Shown: piece by piece, positions 18,927 through 26,678 of the stretch
Layout: each line of letters starts with the position of its first letter
How positions within the stretch are numbered: position 1 is the first letter of the stretch
DNA from: Aestuariimicrobium soli
GTDB lineage: Bacteria; Actinomycetota; Actinomycetes; Propionibacteriales; Propionibacteriaceae
Length of the DNA stretch: 64,000 nt
Direction of reading: 5' to 3'
NCBI RefSeq assembly: GCF_051192575.1
Contig: NZ_JBPJSQ010000002.1
Location: forward strand, 434,001-498,000
Notes under the pieces: model-generated
Told to the model about the DNA's origin: nothing
Seen by the model: the letters and a program-made list of their open reading frames with translations, nothing else
The model's database searches: none
Position numbers and translations under genes: made by a program

Positions 18927-18932
18927 ACCCTA
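18927..18932 (-). promoter_or_regulatory. -10 box of the leuA operon
   Basis: TAGGGT on the minus strand, 7 nt before the leader GTG. It lies 11 bp from the start codon of the divergent LCP gene, so the two transcripts begin in the same short stretch. Confidence 0.55.
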
Positions 18933-18943
18933 CACCCGGTTGA

Positions 18944-19996
18944 ATGGATGCCATGGCCATCACGACACGCCGTGGACTGTTGTCCGGGATCGCCGGGTGC
19001 TCGTCCGCCCTGCTGACGGGAGCGCTGGCCGCCTGTGGCCGCTCGACCCCCGACCAGCCGGCGCCCAGCCCGTCCGAGACTCCCAGCACCGGGACCCCCA
19101 GCCCGACCACCACCCCGGCGCGCCCGTCGTCCGCAACCTCCACACCCAGCCCGACGCCCACCCCGACACCGGACGCGCTGCGGCCGGGCGTGGTGAACGT
19201 GCTCTTCCTCGGCAACGACTCCCGCACCGACAACTGGTCGGGACGACCCGACGTGATCATGGTGGCGCAGCTCTCGGCCGATCGCACCGATCTGACGGTG
19301 GTCTCGATCTGCCGCGACACCTACGTCTCCTATTCCGGCGGCGGCTCGGGCAAGATCAACGCCGCGCACCTGCACGGCGGCACGAATGGTCTGGTGCGCA
19401 CGGTCTCGAACCTGCTGGGCGGCATCGAGATCCACTACGTCGCGCAGACCGGGTTCTCGGGGTTCATCGCCATCACCCGCTGGCTCAAGGGCATTCCGGT
19501 GGTCAATCGGCACGCCACCTCGCCCACGGTGATCTCGACGGGCCGCAAGGTCGTCTTCGCGAAGGGCCGGATCACCATCCACGGCACCGACGGGCTGATC
19601 TACGCCCGCGAGCGCAAGTCGATGCCCCTGGGGGATCTCGACCGCGCGGAACGCCACCGGGCACTGATGCGGGGCATGATCACCCGGCTCAAGCAGCACC
19701 AGGCCGGCGACGCCAAGGCCTTCGGGCCTCTGCTCACCATGCTGCTGAAGAACACCAAGGTGTCGGGAGGGATCACCGAGAAGAACCTCGCCGGACTGGT
19801 GCCGGCCCTCACCCAGGTCGACGAGCAGGCCATGGTGTCGTTGCAGGTACCGATCGCCCGTTTCGCCCTGGTCAAGGGTGAGTCGGTGAACCTGGTGAAC
19901 ACCGCTCGCACCCGGGAGCTCGGGGCCGCCCTCAAGGCCGGTGACGTGCGGGCCTATGTGACGAAGTACGGCGAGGGGTACGCGCCGGGGTCGTGA
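18944..19996 (+). CDS. LytR-CpsA-Psr (LCP) family protein exported as a Tat lipoprotein
   Basis: 350 residues; ATG at 18944 (18953 is also possible). TTRRGLLSGIAG is a twin-arginine motif and ALAACG a lipobox, followed by a Pro/Thr/Ser-rich spacer (about 35-78). The LCP core follows: NVLFLGNDSR, DVIMVAQLSADRTDLTVVSICRDTYV, GKINAAHLHGG, and IYARERKSMPLGDLDRAERHRAL. LCP enzymes attach wall polymers from polyprenyl diphosphate carriers to peptidoglycan. They usually have an N-terminal membrane helix; a Tat lipoprotein anchor is less usual. The polymer here is unknown. Confidence 0.85.
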   Translation: MDAMAITTRRGLLSGIAGCSSALLTGALAACGRSTPDQPAPSPSETPSTGTPSPTTTPARPSSATSTPSPTPTPTPDALRPGVVNVLFLGNDSRTDNWSGRPDVIMVAQLSADRTDLTVVSICRDTYVSYSGGGSGKINAAHLHGGTNGLVRTVSNLLGGIEIHYVAQTGFSGFIAITRWLKGIPVVNRHATSPTVISTGRKVVFAKGRITIHGTDGLIYARERKSMPLGDLDRAERHRALMRGMITRLKQHQAGDAKAFGPLLTMLLKNTKVSGGITEKNLAGLVPALTQVDEQAMVSLQVPIARFALVKGESVNLVNTARTRELGAALKAGDVRAYVTKYGEGYAPGS

Positions 19997-20048
19997 GCGG
20001 GGCCCACACGGTGGACTCGTGCTCCACCCCGTCGGGGCGTGGGTTTGA

Positions 20049-21602
20049 ATGACCCGCGTGACAGCCCTCAGTCCCGCGCTCGCGACGCCCACCGGTGAGG
20101 CACCCGACCTGGTGATCCGCGATGCCCGAGTGGTCGACCTGACCACCGGACGAGCGGCCGCACCCACCGACCTGCACATCGTCCAGCGACGACTCAGCCG
20201 TCGCCCCGGCCGGGAGCCCGCCGAGGAGGTCGACGCCGAGGGACGGTTCGTCATCCCCGGGCTCTGGGACTCCCACGTGCACATGTCGCAGTGGGCCATG
20301 TGCTCCCGCTGGGTTCCCGTGCACCGGGCCGAGTCGGCCGCCGAGGCCGCCAGCCTCGTCCGCGAGCACCTGGATCGCACCGTTCGCCCGTCGCGCACGG
20401 CCGCCGGCGGCGGTGACACCCTGGTCGGCTTCGGATTCCGTGACTCTCGCTGGCCCGACGCCCCCAGCCTCGAGGTGTTGGACGAGGCCACCGGCCAGGT
20501 GCCCACCGTGCTGCTGTCGGGCGACCTGCACTCGGCCTGGGCCAACTCGGCCGCCATGGCCCGCCACGGCGTCGATTCGTCCACCGGTCATCTGGTCGAG
20601 GACGAGGCCTTCGCCCTCACCCGCGCACTGAACCAACTGCCCACCGCGGCGCTCGACCGGCGCATCAACGAGGCCGCGAAGGACGCCGCCGCCCGCGGCG
20701 TTGTCGGCATCGTCGACATGGAGATGCGCTGGACGGTCGAGGAATGGCGCCGCCGCTTCGCCGAAGGCTTCCACACGCTGTGCGTGCGCCCGGCCATCTA
20801 CCCGCAGTGGCTCGAGCAGGCCATCGACGAGGGCCTGCACACCGGCGACCTGCTCGACCCGTCGGGGCTGTTGACCGTCGGGCCCATGAAGGTGGTTTCC
20901 GACGGTTCACTGACGGCCCGCACCGCCTACTGCTGCGAGCCCTACCTCACCTCGGAGCTCGGCACCGTCGACCCCGACCGTGAGCGTGGCGTGGTGAACA
21001 TCGAGCCCGGTGACCTGGCCCACCTGATGGCCCGCGCCTGGGCGAATGGCATCGAGTCGGCCATTCACGCCATCGGCGACCAGGCCGCCTCGTACGTGCT
21101 CGACGCCTTTGCGGCCACCGGCGCCCGGGGGTCGATCGAACACGCCCAGTTGGTGCGCCCGGCAGACATCACCCGCATGGCCGAGCTGGGGGTGCGCGCC
21201 AGCGTGCAGCCGGCGCACCTGCTCGATGATCGCGACGCCATGGACGACCTGTGGGGCGACCGCTGTGGCGATGCCTTCCCTCTGGCCGCGATGGCGGCCG
21301 CGGGAGTGGCGCTGACCTTGGGATCCGACGCCCCGGTCTCGCCGCTCGACCCCTGGCTGGCCATTCAGGCGGCCGTGACCCGCACCGGGGACGAGCGCGC
21401 GGGGTGGCACGCCGAGCAGTCCTTGACGCTGTCGCAGGCCCTGCTCTCGTCCACCCGCGGGGTCGCGAGTCTGGTGCCCGGCGCCGAGGCCGACCTGCTG
21501 TTGCTCGACGAGAATCCGTTCGCCCTACCCGCGAACCAGGTGGGGGCGACGCGCCCGTCGCTGACCATGCTCGACGGACGCATCACCCACACCACGCTGT
21601 GA
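20049..21602 (+). CDS. YtcJ-like metal-dependent amidohydrolase
   Basis: 517 residues, amidohydrolase family 3. The metal-binding HxH is in WDSHVHMSQW, with further ligands in AIHAIGDQA and the terminal Asp in TLGSDAPVSPLDPW. The N- and C-terminal strands (LVIRDARVVDL, ADLLLLDENPF, TMLDGRITHT) form the usual beta-sandwich. No signal peptide. The family acts on N-acyl or exocyclic amide substrates; the substrate is unknown. The start has no clear Shine-Dalgarno. It ends 3 nt before the convergent lysozyme-like gene. Confidence 0.85.
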   Translation: MTRVTALSPALATPTGEAPDLVIRDARVVDLTTGRAAAPTDLHIVQRRLSRRPGREPAEEVDAEGRFVIPGLWDSHVHMSQWAMCSRWVPVHRAESAAEAASLVREHLDRTVRPSRTAAGGGDTLVGFGFRDSRWPDAPSLEVLDEATGQVPTVLLSGDLHSAWANSAAMARHGVDSSTGHLVEDEAFALTRALNQLPTAALDRRINEAAKDAAARGVVGIVDMEMRWTVEEWRRRFAEGFHTLCVRPAIYPQWLEQAIDEGLHTGDLLDPSGLLTVGPMKVVSDGSLTARTAYCCEPYLTSELGTVDPDRERGVVNIEPGDLAHLMARAWANGIESAIHAIGDQAASYVLDAFAATGARGSIEHAQLVRPADITRMAELGVRASVQPAHLLDDRDAMDDLWGDRCGDAFPLAAMAAAGVALTLGSDAPVSPLDPWLAIQAAVTRTGDERAGWHAEQSLTLSQALLSSTRGVASLVPGAEADLLLLDENPFALPANQVGATRPSLTMLDGRITHTTL

Positions 21603-21605
21603 GCG

Positions 21606-22580
21606 TCAGTCGATCAGGGCACCCCAGGTGAACTGACCGCAGATGCCGTCCTGCACCAGACCGTTGGCGGCCTGCACCCGGATCACGGCCGTCTTCGTGG
21701 CCGGACCGAACGAGCCGTCGACCGAGATGGACTGCCCCGCCGCCCGCAGTTCGACCTGCAGCCCGCGCACGGCGTAGCCCGACGCGCCGTACTTGAGCAC
21801 CGGCGCCAACGCGGCCCACGTCTTGCCGCCGACGATGCCGTCGACCTCGAGGCCCTTGGCGCGCTGGAAGCTGATCACCGCCGACTCGGTGCCCGGACCG
21901 AAGCTGCCGTCGATCGACAACGACCGGCCGGTGGCCCGCAGCAGGTACTGCAGTGTGGTCACGGCCGACCCCGAGGAGCCCCGCCGCAGCGTCGGGTAGT
22001 TCGTCTCCGCCGGCGCCGGAGTGGAGCCGCCGACATTGCCCTGGTAACGGGTGTAGACCGAGCGGGCGGCGGTCTTGCGACGCTCGTCGGCCGCCACGCT
22101 GGGGCGCTCGTAGTACTGGCGAACGATCACCGCCGCCGTCTCGGGCGTGGTGGCGGTCCGAATCTTGTCGTAGGCCCTGGTCTCGGTGTTGCGCAGTTCC
22201 CACCACACGAAGTCCAACTGCAGTCGCAGGCTCGACCAGCTGAGCCCCCGCTGGGCCGCGTAGTTGTACAGCTGGGTGCGTCGGGTGCCCTCCCACTGGG
22301 CGATGCCTCGGCCGGGGCCGCCGCCGCCCTGCACGGCGGCCGGGTTGATGGGGTCTGCCCCCGACTCGACGATGAAGTTGCCGACCAAGCCGGCCGACTG
22401 GGAACGGGTGAGACCCAAGTTGGCGAAGAAGTCGAAGGCCGTCTCGGTGTTGTTGGCGCCAGCCCAGGCCGTGCCGGCCGTGGCGACGCCGAGGCCCGCG
22501 ACCACGGGGGTGGCGAGGGCGAATGACAGCAGGTGCCTGCGCTGCAGGCGGGGTGACGCGTGGGGGGTGAACGAGGTCAT
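21606..22580 (-). CDS. secreted phage-tail-lysozyme-like protein with two peptidoglycan-binding domains
   Basis: 324 residues. Start at ATG 22580, with AAGGA at about 8 nt; ATG 22586 is the alternative. The signal contains RRHLLSFALATPVVAGLG (twin-arginine type) and a cleavage region AWAGA. Residues about 45-185 resemble the phage tail lysozyme family (NNTETAFDFFANLGLT, VGNFIVESGADPINP, GIAQWEGTRRTQL), which cleaves or binds glycan strands. Two peptidoglycan-binding-1 repeats follow (LRRGSSGSAVTTLQYLL, SIDGSFGPGTESAV, then KYGASGYAVRGLQ, SVDGSFGPATKTAV). Likely a wall hydrolase of the host rather than prophage, as no phage genes are nearby. Confidence 0.8.
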   Translation of the reverse strand: MTSFTPHASPRLQRRHLLSFALATPVVAGLGVATAGTAWAGANNTETAFDFFANLGLTRSQSAGLVGNFIVESGADPINPAAVQGGGGPGRGIAQWEGTRRTQLYNYAAQRGLSWSSLRLQLDFVWWELRNTETRAYDKIRTATTPETAAVIVRQYYERPSVAADERRKTAARSVYTRYQGNVGGSTPAPAETNYPTLRRGSSGSAVTTLQYLLRATGRSLSIDGSFGPGTESAVISFQRAKGLEVDGIVGGKTWAALAPVLKYGASGYAVRGLQVELRAAGQSISVDGSFGPATKTAVIRVQAANGLVQDGICGQFTWGALID

Positions 22581-22709
22581 GACCATCCTTGCGTGAGGGG
22601 CGGCCGAGTGCCGCCGCGCTCACGCTAGGAACGCAGGGGGTCTGTTCCCCGGCGTGTCGACGCAAGCTGAGCCCGCGGGCTCACGAAGTTGAGGTCAGAA
22701 ACCCAACCG

Positions 22710-23681
22710 TCAAAAGCCCAGGCGGTTGAGGAACTTGGGGTCGCGCTGCCATTCCTTCATGACCTTGACCTTCAGGTCGAGATGCACGGGCGTGCCGAGC
22801 AGGGACGAGATCTGCTGCCGAGCCCTGGTGCCCACGTCACGCAGGTGCGAGCCGCGGTGACCGATCATGATGCCCTTCTGCGAGTCCCGCTCCAGCACCA
22901 TCGAGGCGAAGATGTCGAGCAGCGGCTTGTCGTCCGGACGACCCTCCCGCAGCCCCATCTCGTCGATGACCACGGTGATCGAGTGCGGCAGTTCGTCCCG
23001 GACCCCTTCCAGGGCCGCCTCGCGGATCAACTCGGCCACCAGGGTCTCGGTGGGTTCGTCGGTGACCTCCCCGTCGGGATAGAACGCGGGGCCGGGTTCC
23101 AGCATCGAGATGAGCACGTCGGCGACGTCGTCGACCTGCTCGCCGGAGGCGGCCGAGACCGGAACGATGTGCTCGAACCGAATGCCGTGCACGTCTTCGA
23201 GGGCGGTGATGTCCATCAGGTGCTGACGCAACTGGTCGGGCTTCACCAGATCGATCTTCGACGCGATCGCCACCAGTCGGGGTCGCTTGGGCAACTGGGC
23301 CAGCTCCCCCACCAGGTAGGTGTCGCCGGGGCCGATCTTCTGGTTGGCGGGCAGCACGACGCCGACCACGTCGACCTCGGTCCAGGTGGCGCGCACCAGA
23401 TCGTTGAGCCGCTCACCGAGCAGGGTGCGCGGCTTGTGCAGCCCGGGAGTGTCGATCAGGATCAGCTGGGCACCGCCGGAGCCGTCGACGGGCGGGCGGT
23501 TGACGATGCCGCGCACCGCGTGACGGGTGGTCTGCGGCTTCGACGAGGCAATGGCGATCTTCTGGCCGACCAGCGCATTGGTCAGGGTCGACTTGCCGGC
23601 ATTGGGTCGCCCCACGAAGCAGGCGAAGCCCGAGACGAAGGGCTCAGGTTGGATCGAATCAGGCTGGGTCGGATCAGGCAT
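22710..23681 (-). CDS. era: GTPase Era
   Basis: 323 residues. Ribosome-assembly GTPase binding the 3' end of 16S rRNA. G1 GRPNAGKST (23-31), G2 TTRH, G3 DTPGLHKP, G4 as SKID where NKxD is more usual, then a C-terminal KH domain with GIMIGHRGSHLRDVGTRAR. The Ser in G4 is tolerated in several Era proteins but worth noting. The ATG overlaps the end of the upstream corC gene by 8 nt. Last gene of the phoH-ybeY-corC-era operon. Confidence 0.95.
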   Translation of the reverse strand: MPDPTQPDSIQPEPFVSGFACFVGRPNAGKSTLTNALVGQKIAIASSKPQTTRHAVRGIVNRPPVDGSGGAQLILIDTPGLHKPRTLLGERLNDLVRATWTEVDVVGVVLPANQKIGPGDTYLVGELAQLPKRPRLVAIASKIDLVKPDQLRQHLMDITALEDVHGIRFEHIVPVSAASGEQVDDVADVLISMLEPGPAFYPDGEVTDEPTETLVAELIREAALEGVRDELPHSITVVIDEMGLREGRPDDKPLLDIFASMVLERDSQKGIMIGHRGSHLRDVGTRARQQISSLLGTPVHLDLKVKVMKEWQRDPKFLNRLGF

Positions 23682-24984
23682 GGGCAGACTCCTCCTCGGT
23701 CTCGTCCTCGGACGATTCGGGCGCGCGCCGCACCAGGCAGGTGTCGATCTGGTGGCGTCGTCCGACCTCCTTCTCGGCGGTGATCTCGAGCCCCTCGTAC
23801 ACGATCACCGAGCCGGGAATGGGCACCACCGAGAGCTGCTTGGCCATCAGGCCGCCCACCGTGGCGACGTCGTCATCGTCCAGGTGAAGCCCGAACAGAT
23901 CGCCGAGGTCGTCGATGGGCATGCGCGCGCTGATCCGCCAGGTGCCGTCGCCGAGATCCTCGGCAAGGGTCGGCTCGGCGTCGTACTCGTCGACGATCTC
24001 GCCCACGATCTCTTCCAGGATGTCCTCGATCGACAGCAGCCCGGCGGTGCCGCCGAACTCGTCGACCACCATCACCAGATGGGTGCGGGTGCGCTGCATG
24101 TCGCGCAGCACCTCGTCGACCGGCTTGGAGTCGGGCACGAACGAGACCGGGCGCATCAGGTTCGAGACGGTCTCGGTGCGCTCCGCGTCGGGGTTGTCGT
24201 AGACGCGGCGGGTGACGTCCTTGAGGAACAGGATGCCGATCACGTCGTCGAGGCCGCCCTCGCCGACGACGGGAATGCGGCTGATGCCCGAGCGCAGACT
24301 CAGGTGCATGCCCTGCCGCAGCGTCTTGTCGGCGTTCACCCAGACCACGTCGGTGCGGGGCACCATCACCTCTTTGACGTAGGTGTCGCCCAGTTCGAAG
24401 ACCGAGTGGATCATCTTGCGCTCCCCGGCCTCGATCAGGTCGGTGGCCTCGGCCAGGTCGACCATCTCGCGCAGTTCGGCCTCGCTCGAGAACGGGCCGT
24501 CGGCGAAACCTCGGCCGGGGGTGAGCGCGTTGCCGATCAGGATCATCAACTGCGGGATGGGCCCGAGAATGGTGTCGAGGAACGACACCGGTGCCGCCAT
24601 GGCCAGCGCCACCTGGTCGGCGCGCTGGCGACCGATCGTCCGGGGAGCCACCCCCCACGCGATGAACGAGACCACCACCATCGAGCCAGCCGCGATCAGC
24701 AGCCGCTGCCAGGTGGGGGTGACATGGTCGAAGACCACCAGGGCGACCAGCACCACCGAGACGATCTCGGCGGTGATGCGCACGAACATGGCCGCGTTCA
24801 GGTAGGGCGCGGGATCCTGGGCGATGCGCTGCAGGCGAACGGCTCCGGGCCTGCCTTCCTCGACCAGGCCGTCGGCCCGGCTGCGGCTGAAGGACTGCAG
24901 GGCGGCATCGGCGGCCACCAACACGCAGGCGAGCACGGCCAGGCCCAGGGCGACGGCGAGCATCACCCAGTCGATGGTCTGCAC
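23674..24984 (-). CDS. CNNM/CorC-type hemolysin-family membrane protein with CBS pair
   Basis: 436 residues. N-terminal DUF21/CNNM region with about four membrane helices (1-150), a CBS pair (about 200-330, VPRTDVVWVNADKTL and MRPVSFVPDSKPVDEVL), then the CorC_HlyC transporter-associated domain (GDGTWRISARMPIDDL). The family is linked to magnesium or cobalt transport; the hemolysin name is historical. The location between ybeY and era is conserved in actinobacteria. The start lies 1 nt after the ybeY stop. Confidence 0.9.
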   Translation of the reverse strand: MQTIDWVMLAVALGLAVLACVLVAADAALQSFSRSRADGLVEEGRPGAVRLQRIAQDPAPYLNAAMFVRITAEIVSVVLVALVVFDHVTPTWQRLLIAAGSMVVVSFIAWGVAPRTIGRQRADQVALAMAAPVSFLDTILGPIPQLMILIGNALTPGRGFADGPFSSEAELREMVDLAEATDLIEAGERKMIHSVFELGDTYVKEVMVPRTDVVWVNADKTLRQGMHLSLRSGISRIPVVGEGGLDDVIGILFLKDVTRRVYDNPDAERTETVSNLMRPVSFVPDSKPVDEVLRDMQRTRTHLVMVVDEFGGTAGLLSIEDILEEIVGEIVDEYDAEPTLAEDLGDGTWRISARMPIDDLGDLFGLHLDDDDVATVGGLMAKQLSVVPIPGSVIVYEGLEITAEKEVGRRHQIDTCLVRRAPESSEDETEEESAHA

Positions 24985-24985
24985 C

Positions 24986-25444
24986 TCAGGCTCCCAGCTT
25001 GCGCGACTGCCACGCGGCGATGATCTTGTCGTTCAGGCCGAACATCACGGCCTTCTCACCTGGTTCGGCATGGTCGTGTCCGAGCAGGTGCAACAACCCG
25101 TGGATGAGCAGGTACTCGGCCTCATCGTCGGCCGATCGCCCGTTCTCGGCGGCCTGCCGGGCGGTGACGGTCGGGCAGAGCACGATGTCACCGAGCAGGC
25201 CCAGCGGCGGGTCCTGGTCGTCGTCGGGGGCACGCAGCTCGTCCATCGGGAAGCTCATCACGTCGGTCGGGCCGGGAAGATCCATGAATCGCTCGTGGTA
25301 GCCAGCCATGGTGTCCTCGTCGACCAGCAGGATCGACAGGTCGGACTGCGGGTTGATGCGCAGGTGCTCGAGCGCGAACAGGGCCAGGGCGACCAGACCC
25401 TGCTCGTCGGCCTCGACTCCGGACTCGTTGTTGAGGTCGATCAC
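24986..25444 (-). CDS. ybeY: endoribonuclease YbeY
   Basis: 152 residues. Zinc-dependent RNase acting in 16S rRNA 3' maturation and ribosome quality control. The signature HGLLHLLGHDH near residue 115 carries the three His ligands; TDVMSFPMDE and LGDIVLCPTV are the other conserved segments. Start overlaps the phoH stop by 4 nt (GTGA type), consistent with one operon. Confidence 0.95.
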   Translation of the reverse strand: MIDLNNESGVEADEQGLVALALFALEHLRINPQSDLSILLVDEDTMAGYHERFMDLPGPTDVMSFPMDELRAPDDDQDPPLGLLGDIVLCPTVTARQAAENGRSADDEAEYLLIHGLLHLLGHDHAEPGEKAVMFGLNDKIIAAWQSRKLGA

Positions 25445-26463
25445 CGGGTGCGCCTGTGTCGCTCGGCTTCGGGATGCTGGGTGCTCTCGAACTTGTCGTA
25501 GGCGGCGACGATGCGCCCCACCAACTGGTGGCGCACGACGTCGCGGCTGGTCAGCTGGCAGAAGGCGATGTCGGTCACCCCGTCGAGAATGCCCTGCACC
25601 GCGCGCAGGCCCGACTGCTGCCCACCAGGCAGGTCGACCTGGGTCACGTCACCGGTGACCACCATCTTCGAGCCGAAGCCCAAGCGCGTCAGGAACATCT
25701 TCATCTGCTCCATCGAGGTGTTCTGCGCCTCGTCGAGAATGATGAAGGCATCGTTCAGCGTGCGCCCGCGCATGTACGCCAGCGGGGCGACCTCGATGGT
25801 GCCGGCCGTGAGCAGCTTGGGCACCGACTCGGGGTCGACCATGTCGTGCAGGGCGTCGTAGAGCGGACGAAGGTACGGGTCGATCTTGTCGTTGAGGGTG
25901 CCGGGCAGGAATCCCAGCTTCTCCCCCGCCTCGATGGCCGGGCGGGTGAGGATGATGCGGGTCACCTGCTTGGCCTGCAGTGCCTGCACCGCCTTCGCCA
26001 TCGCCAGGTAGGTCTTGCCGGTACCGGCGGGGCCGATGCCGAAGACCACGGTGTGGTGGTCGATGGCGTCGACGTAGCGCTTCTGGTTCAGCGTCTTCGG
26101 ACGAATCGTCTTGCCGCGGCTCGACAGGATGTTCTGGGTGAGCACCTCGGCGGGGGCGACCTGCTCCTGGGCCTCGCTCATGCTCACGACCCGCTCGACG
26201 GTCTCGGCGGTGAGGCCCTGGCCGGTGCGCAGGATGGTGACGAGTTCGGTGATCACGTCGTGGGCGAACAACACGTCGTCGACGGTGCCGCGCAGGGTGA
26301 CCTCGTTGCCGCGCACGTGCAGGTCGGCGTCGAGCTCGCGCTCCAGGATGCGCAGGAACTCATCACGGGGGCCGAGCACGTTGATCATCGGGATGGACGC
26401 CGGGATGACCACGATGCGCTCGGCTGGGAGCGGCGTGACGGTGCCGGGCTGGACGGTAGTCAG
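25441..26463 (-). CDS. phoH: PhoH-family ATPase, probable CTG start
   Basis: About 340 residues if the CTG at 26463 is used, 323 from the GTG at 26412. PhoH-like proteins are P-loop ATPases with a possible RNA-helicase role. Walker A GPAGTGKTYLAMAKAV, Walker B FIILDEAQNTSMEQMKMFLTRLG and GQQSGLRAVQGIL are diagnostic. A perfect GGAGG (26471-26475) sits 7 nt before CTG-ACT-ACC, while the GTG has no ribosome-binding site. The added residues TTVQPGTVTPLPAERIV continue in frame into the protein, and this type of N-terminus is found in related proteins. TAAGAT at 26503-26508 is a plausible -10 for the whole operon. Confidence 0.88.
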   Translation of the reverse strand: MTTVQPGTVTPLPAERIVVIPASIPMINVLGPRDEFLRILERELDADLHVRGNEVTLRGTVDDVLFAHDVITELVTILRTGQGLTAETVERVVSMSEAQEQVAPAEVLTQNILSSRGKTIRPKTLNQKRYVDAIDHHTVVFGIGPAGTGKTYLAMAKAVQALQAKQVTRIILTRPAIEAGEKLGFLPGTLNDKIDPYLRPLYDALHDMVDPESVPKLLTAGTIEVAPLAYMRGRTLNDAFIILDEAQNTSMEQMKMFLTRLGFGSKMVVTGDVTQVDLPGGQQSGLRAVQGILDGVTDIAFCQLTSRDVVRHQLVGRIVAAYDKFESTQHPEAERHRRTR

Positions 26464-26502
26464 GGGAATGCCTCCGGGGCGGGTGTTCAGGTGGAGACAC
26501 CC

Positions 26503-26508
26503 ATCTTA
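26503..26508 (-). promoter_or_regulatory. -10 box of the phoH-ybeY-corC-era operon
   Basis: TAAGAT on the minus strand, giving a 5' leader of about 30 nt that contains the GGAGG used by the proposed CTG start. Confidence 0.45.
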
Positions 26509-26575
26509 GGCGTTGTCGCGGGCGGCGACACGGGGGTTTCGACCGCCCTCCCCGGCTGCGGCCACCGCGCCCCGC

Positions 26576-26651
26576 GTGTGAAACGCGCACCCGAGTGGCG
26601 ATTCGATGCTCGATGGGGGAACGAACCCCGTTTCGGGTGCGCATTTCACAC
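26576..26651. repeat. long imperfect inverted repeat between phoH and MFS genes
   Basis: 19-bp arms at 26576-26594 and 26633-26651 (GTGTGAAACGCGCACCCGA and its complement) with one mismatch and a 38-nt spacer that itself contains GGGG-AACGAA-CCCC. It is in divergent intergenic DNA, so it is not a terminator of either neighbour. No T tract follows. Confidence 0.85.
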
Positions 26652-26665
26652 AACGGCCGCCGCAC

Positions 26666-26671
26666 TACAGT
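26666..26671 (+). promoter_or_regulatory. -10 box for leaderless MFS mRNA
   Basis: TACAGT, 7 nt before the GTG at 26679. No Shine-Dalgarno is present. Confidence 0.5.
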
Positions 26672-26678
26672 TCCTCGG

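Noticed and set aside
19997..20048. Terminator hairpin after the LCP gene (GTGGA and TCCAC)
   Set aside because: Only a 5-bp stem with a 7-nt loop and no T tract.
21606..22580. Prophage remnant suggested by the phage-tail-lysozyme-like domain
   Set aside because: No integrase, structural phage gene or att repeat is near; a host signal peptide and peptidoglycan-binding repeats are present.
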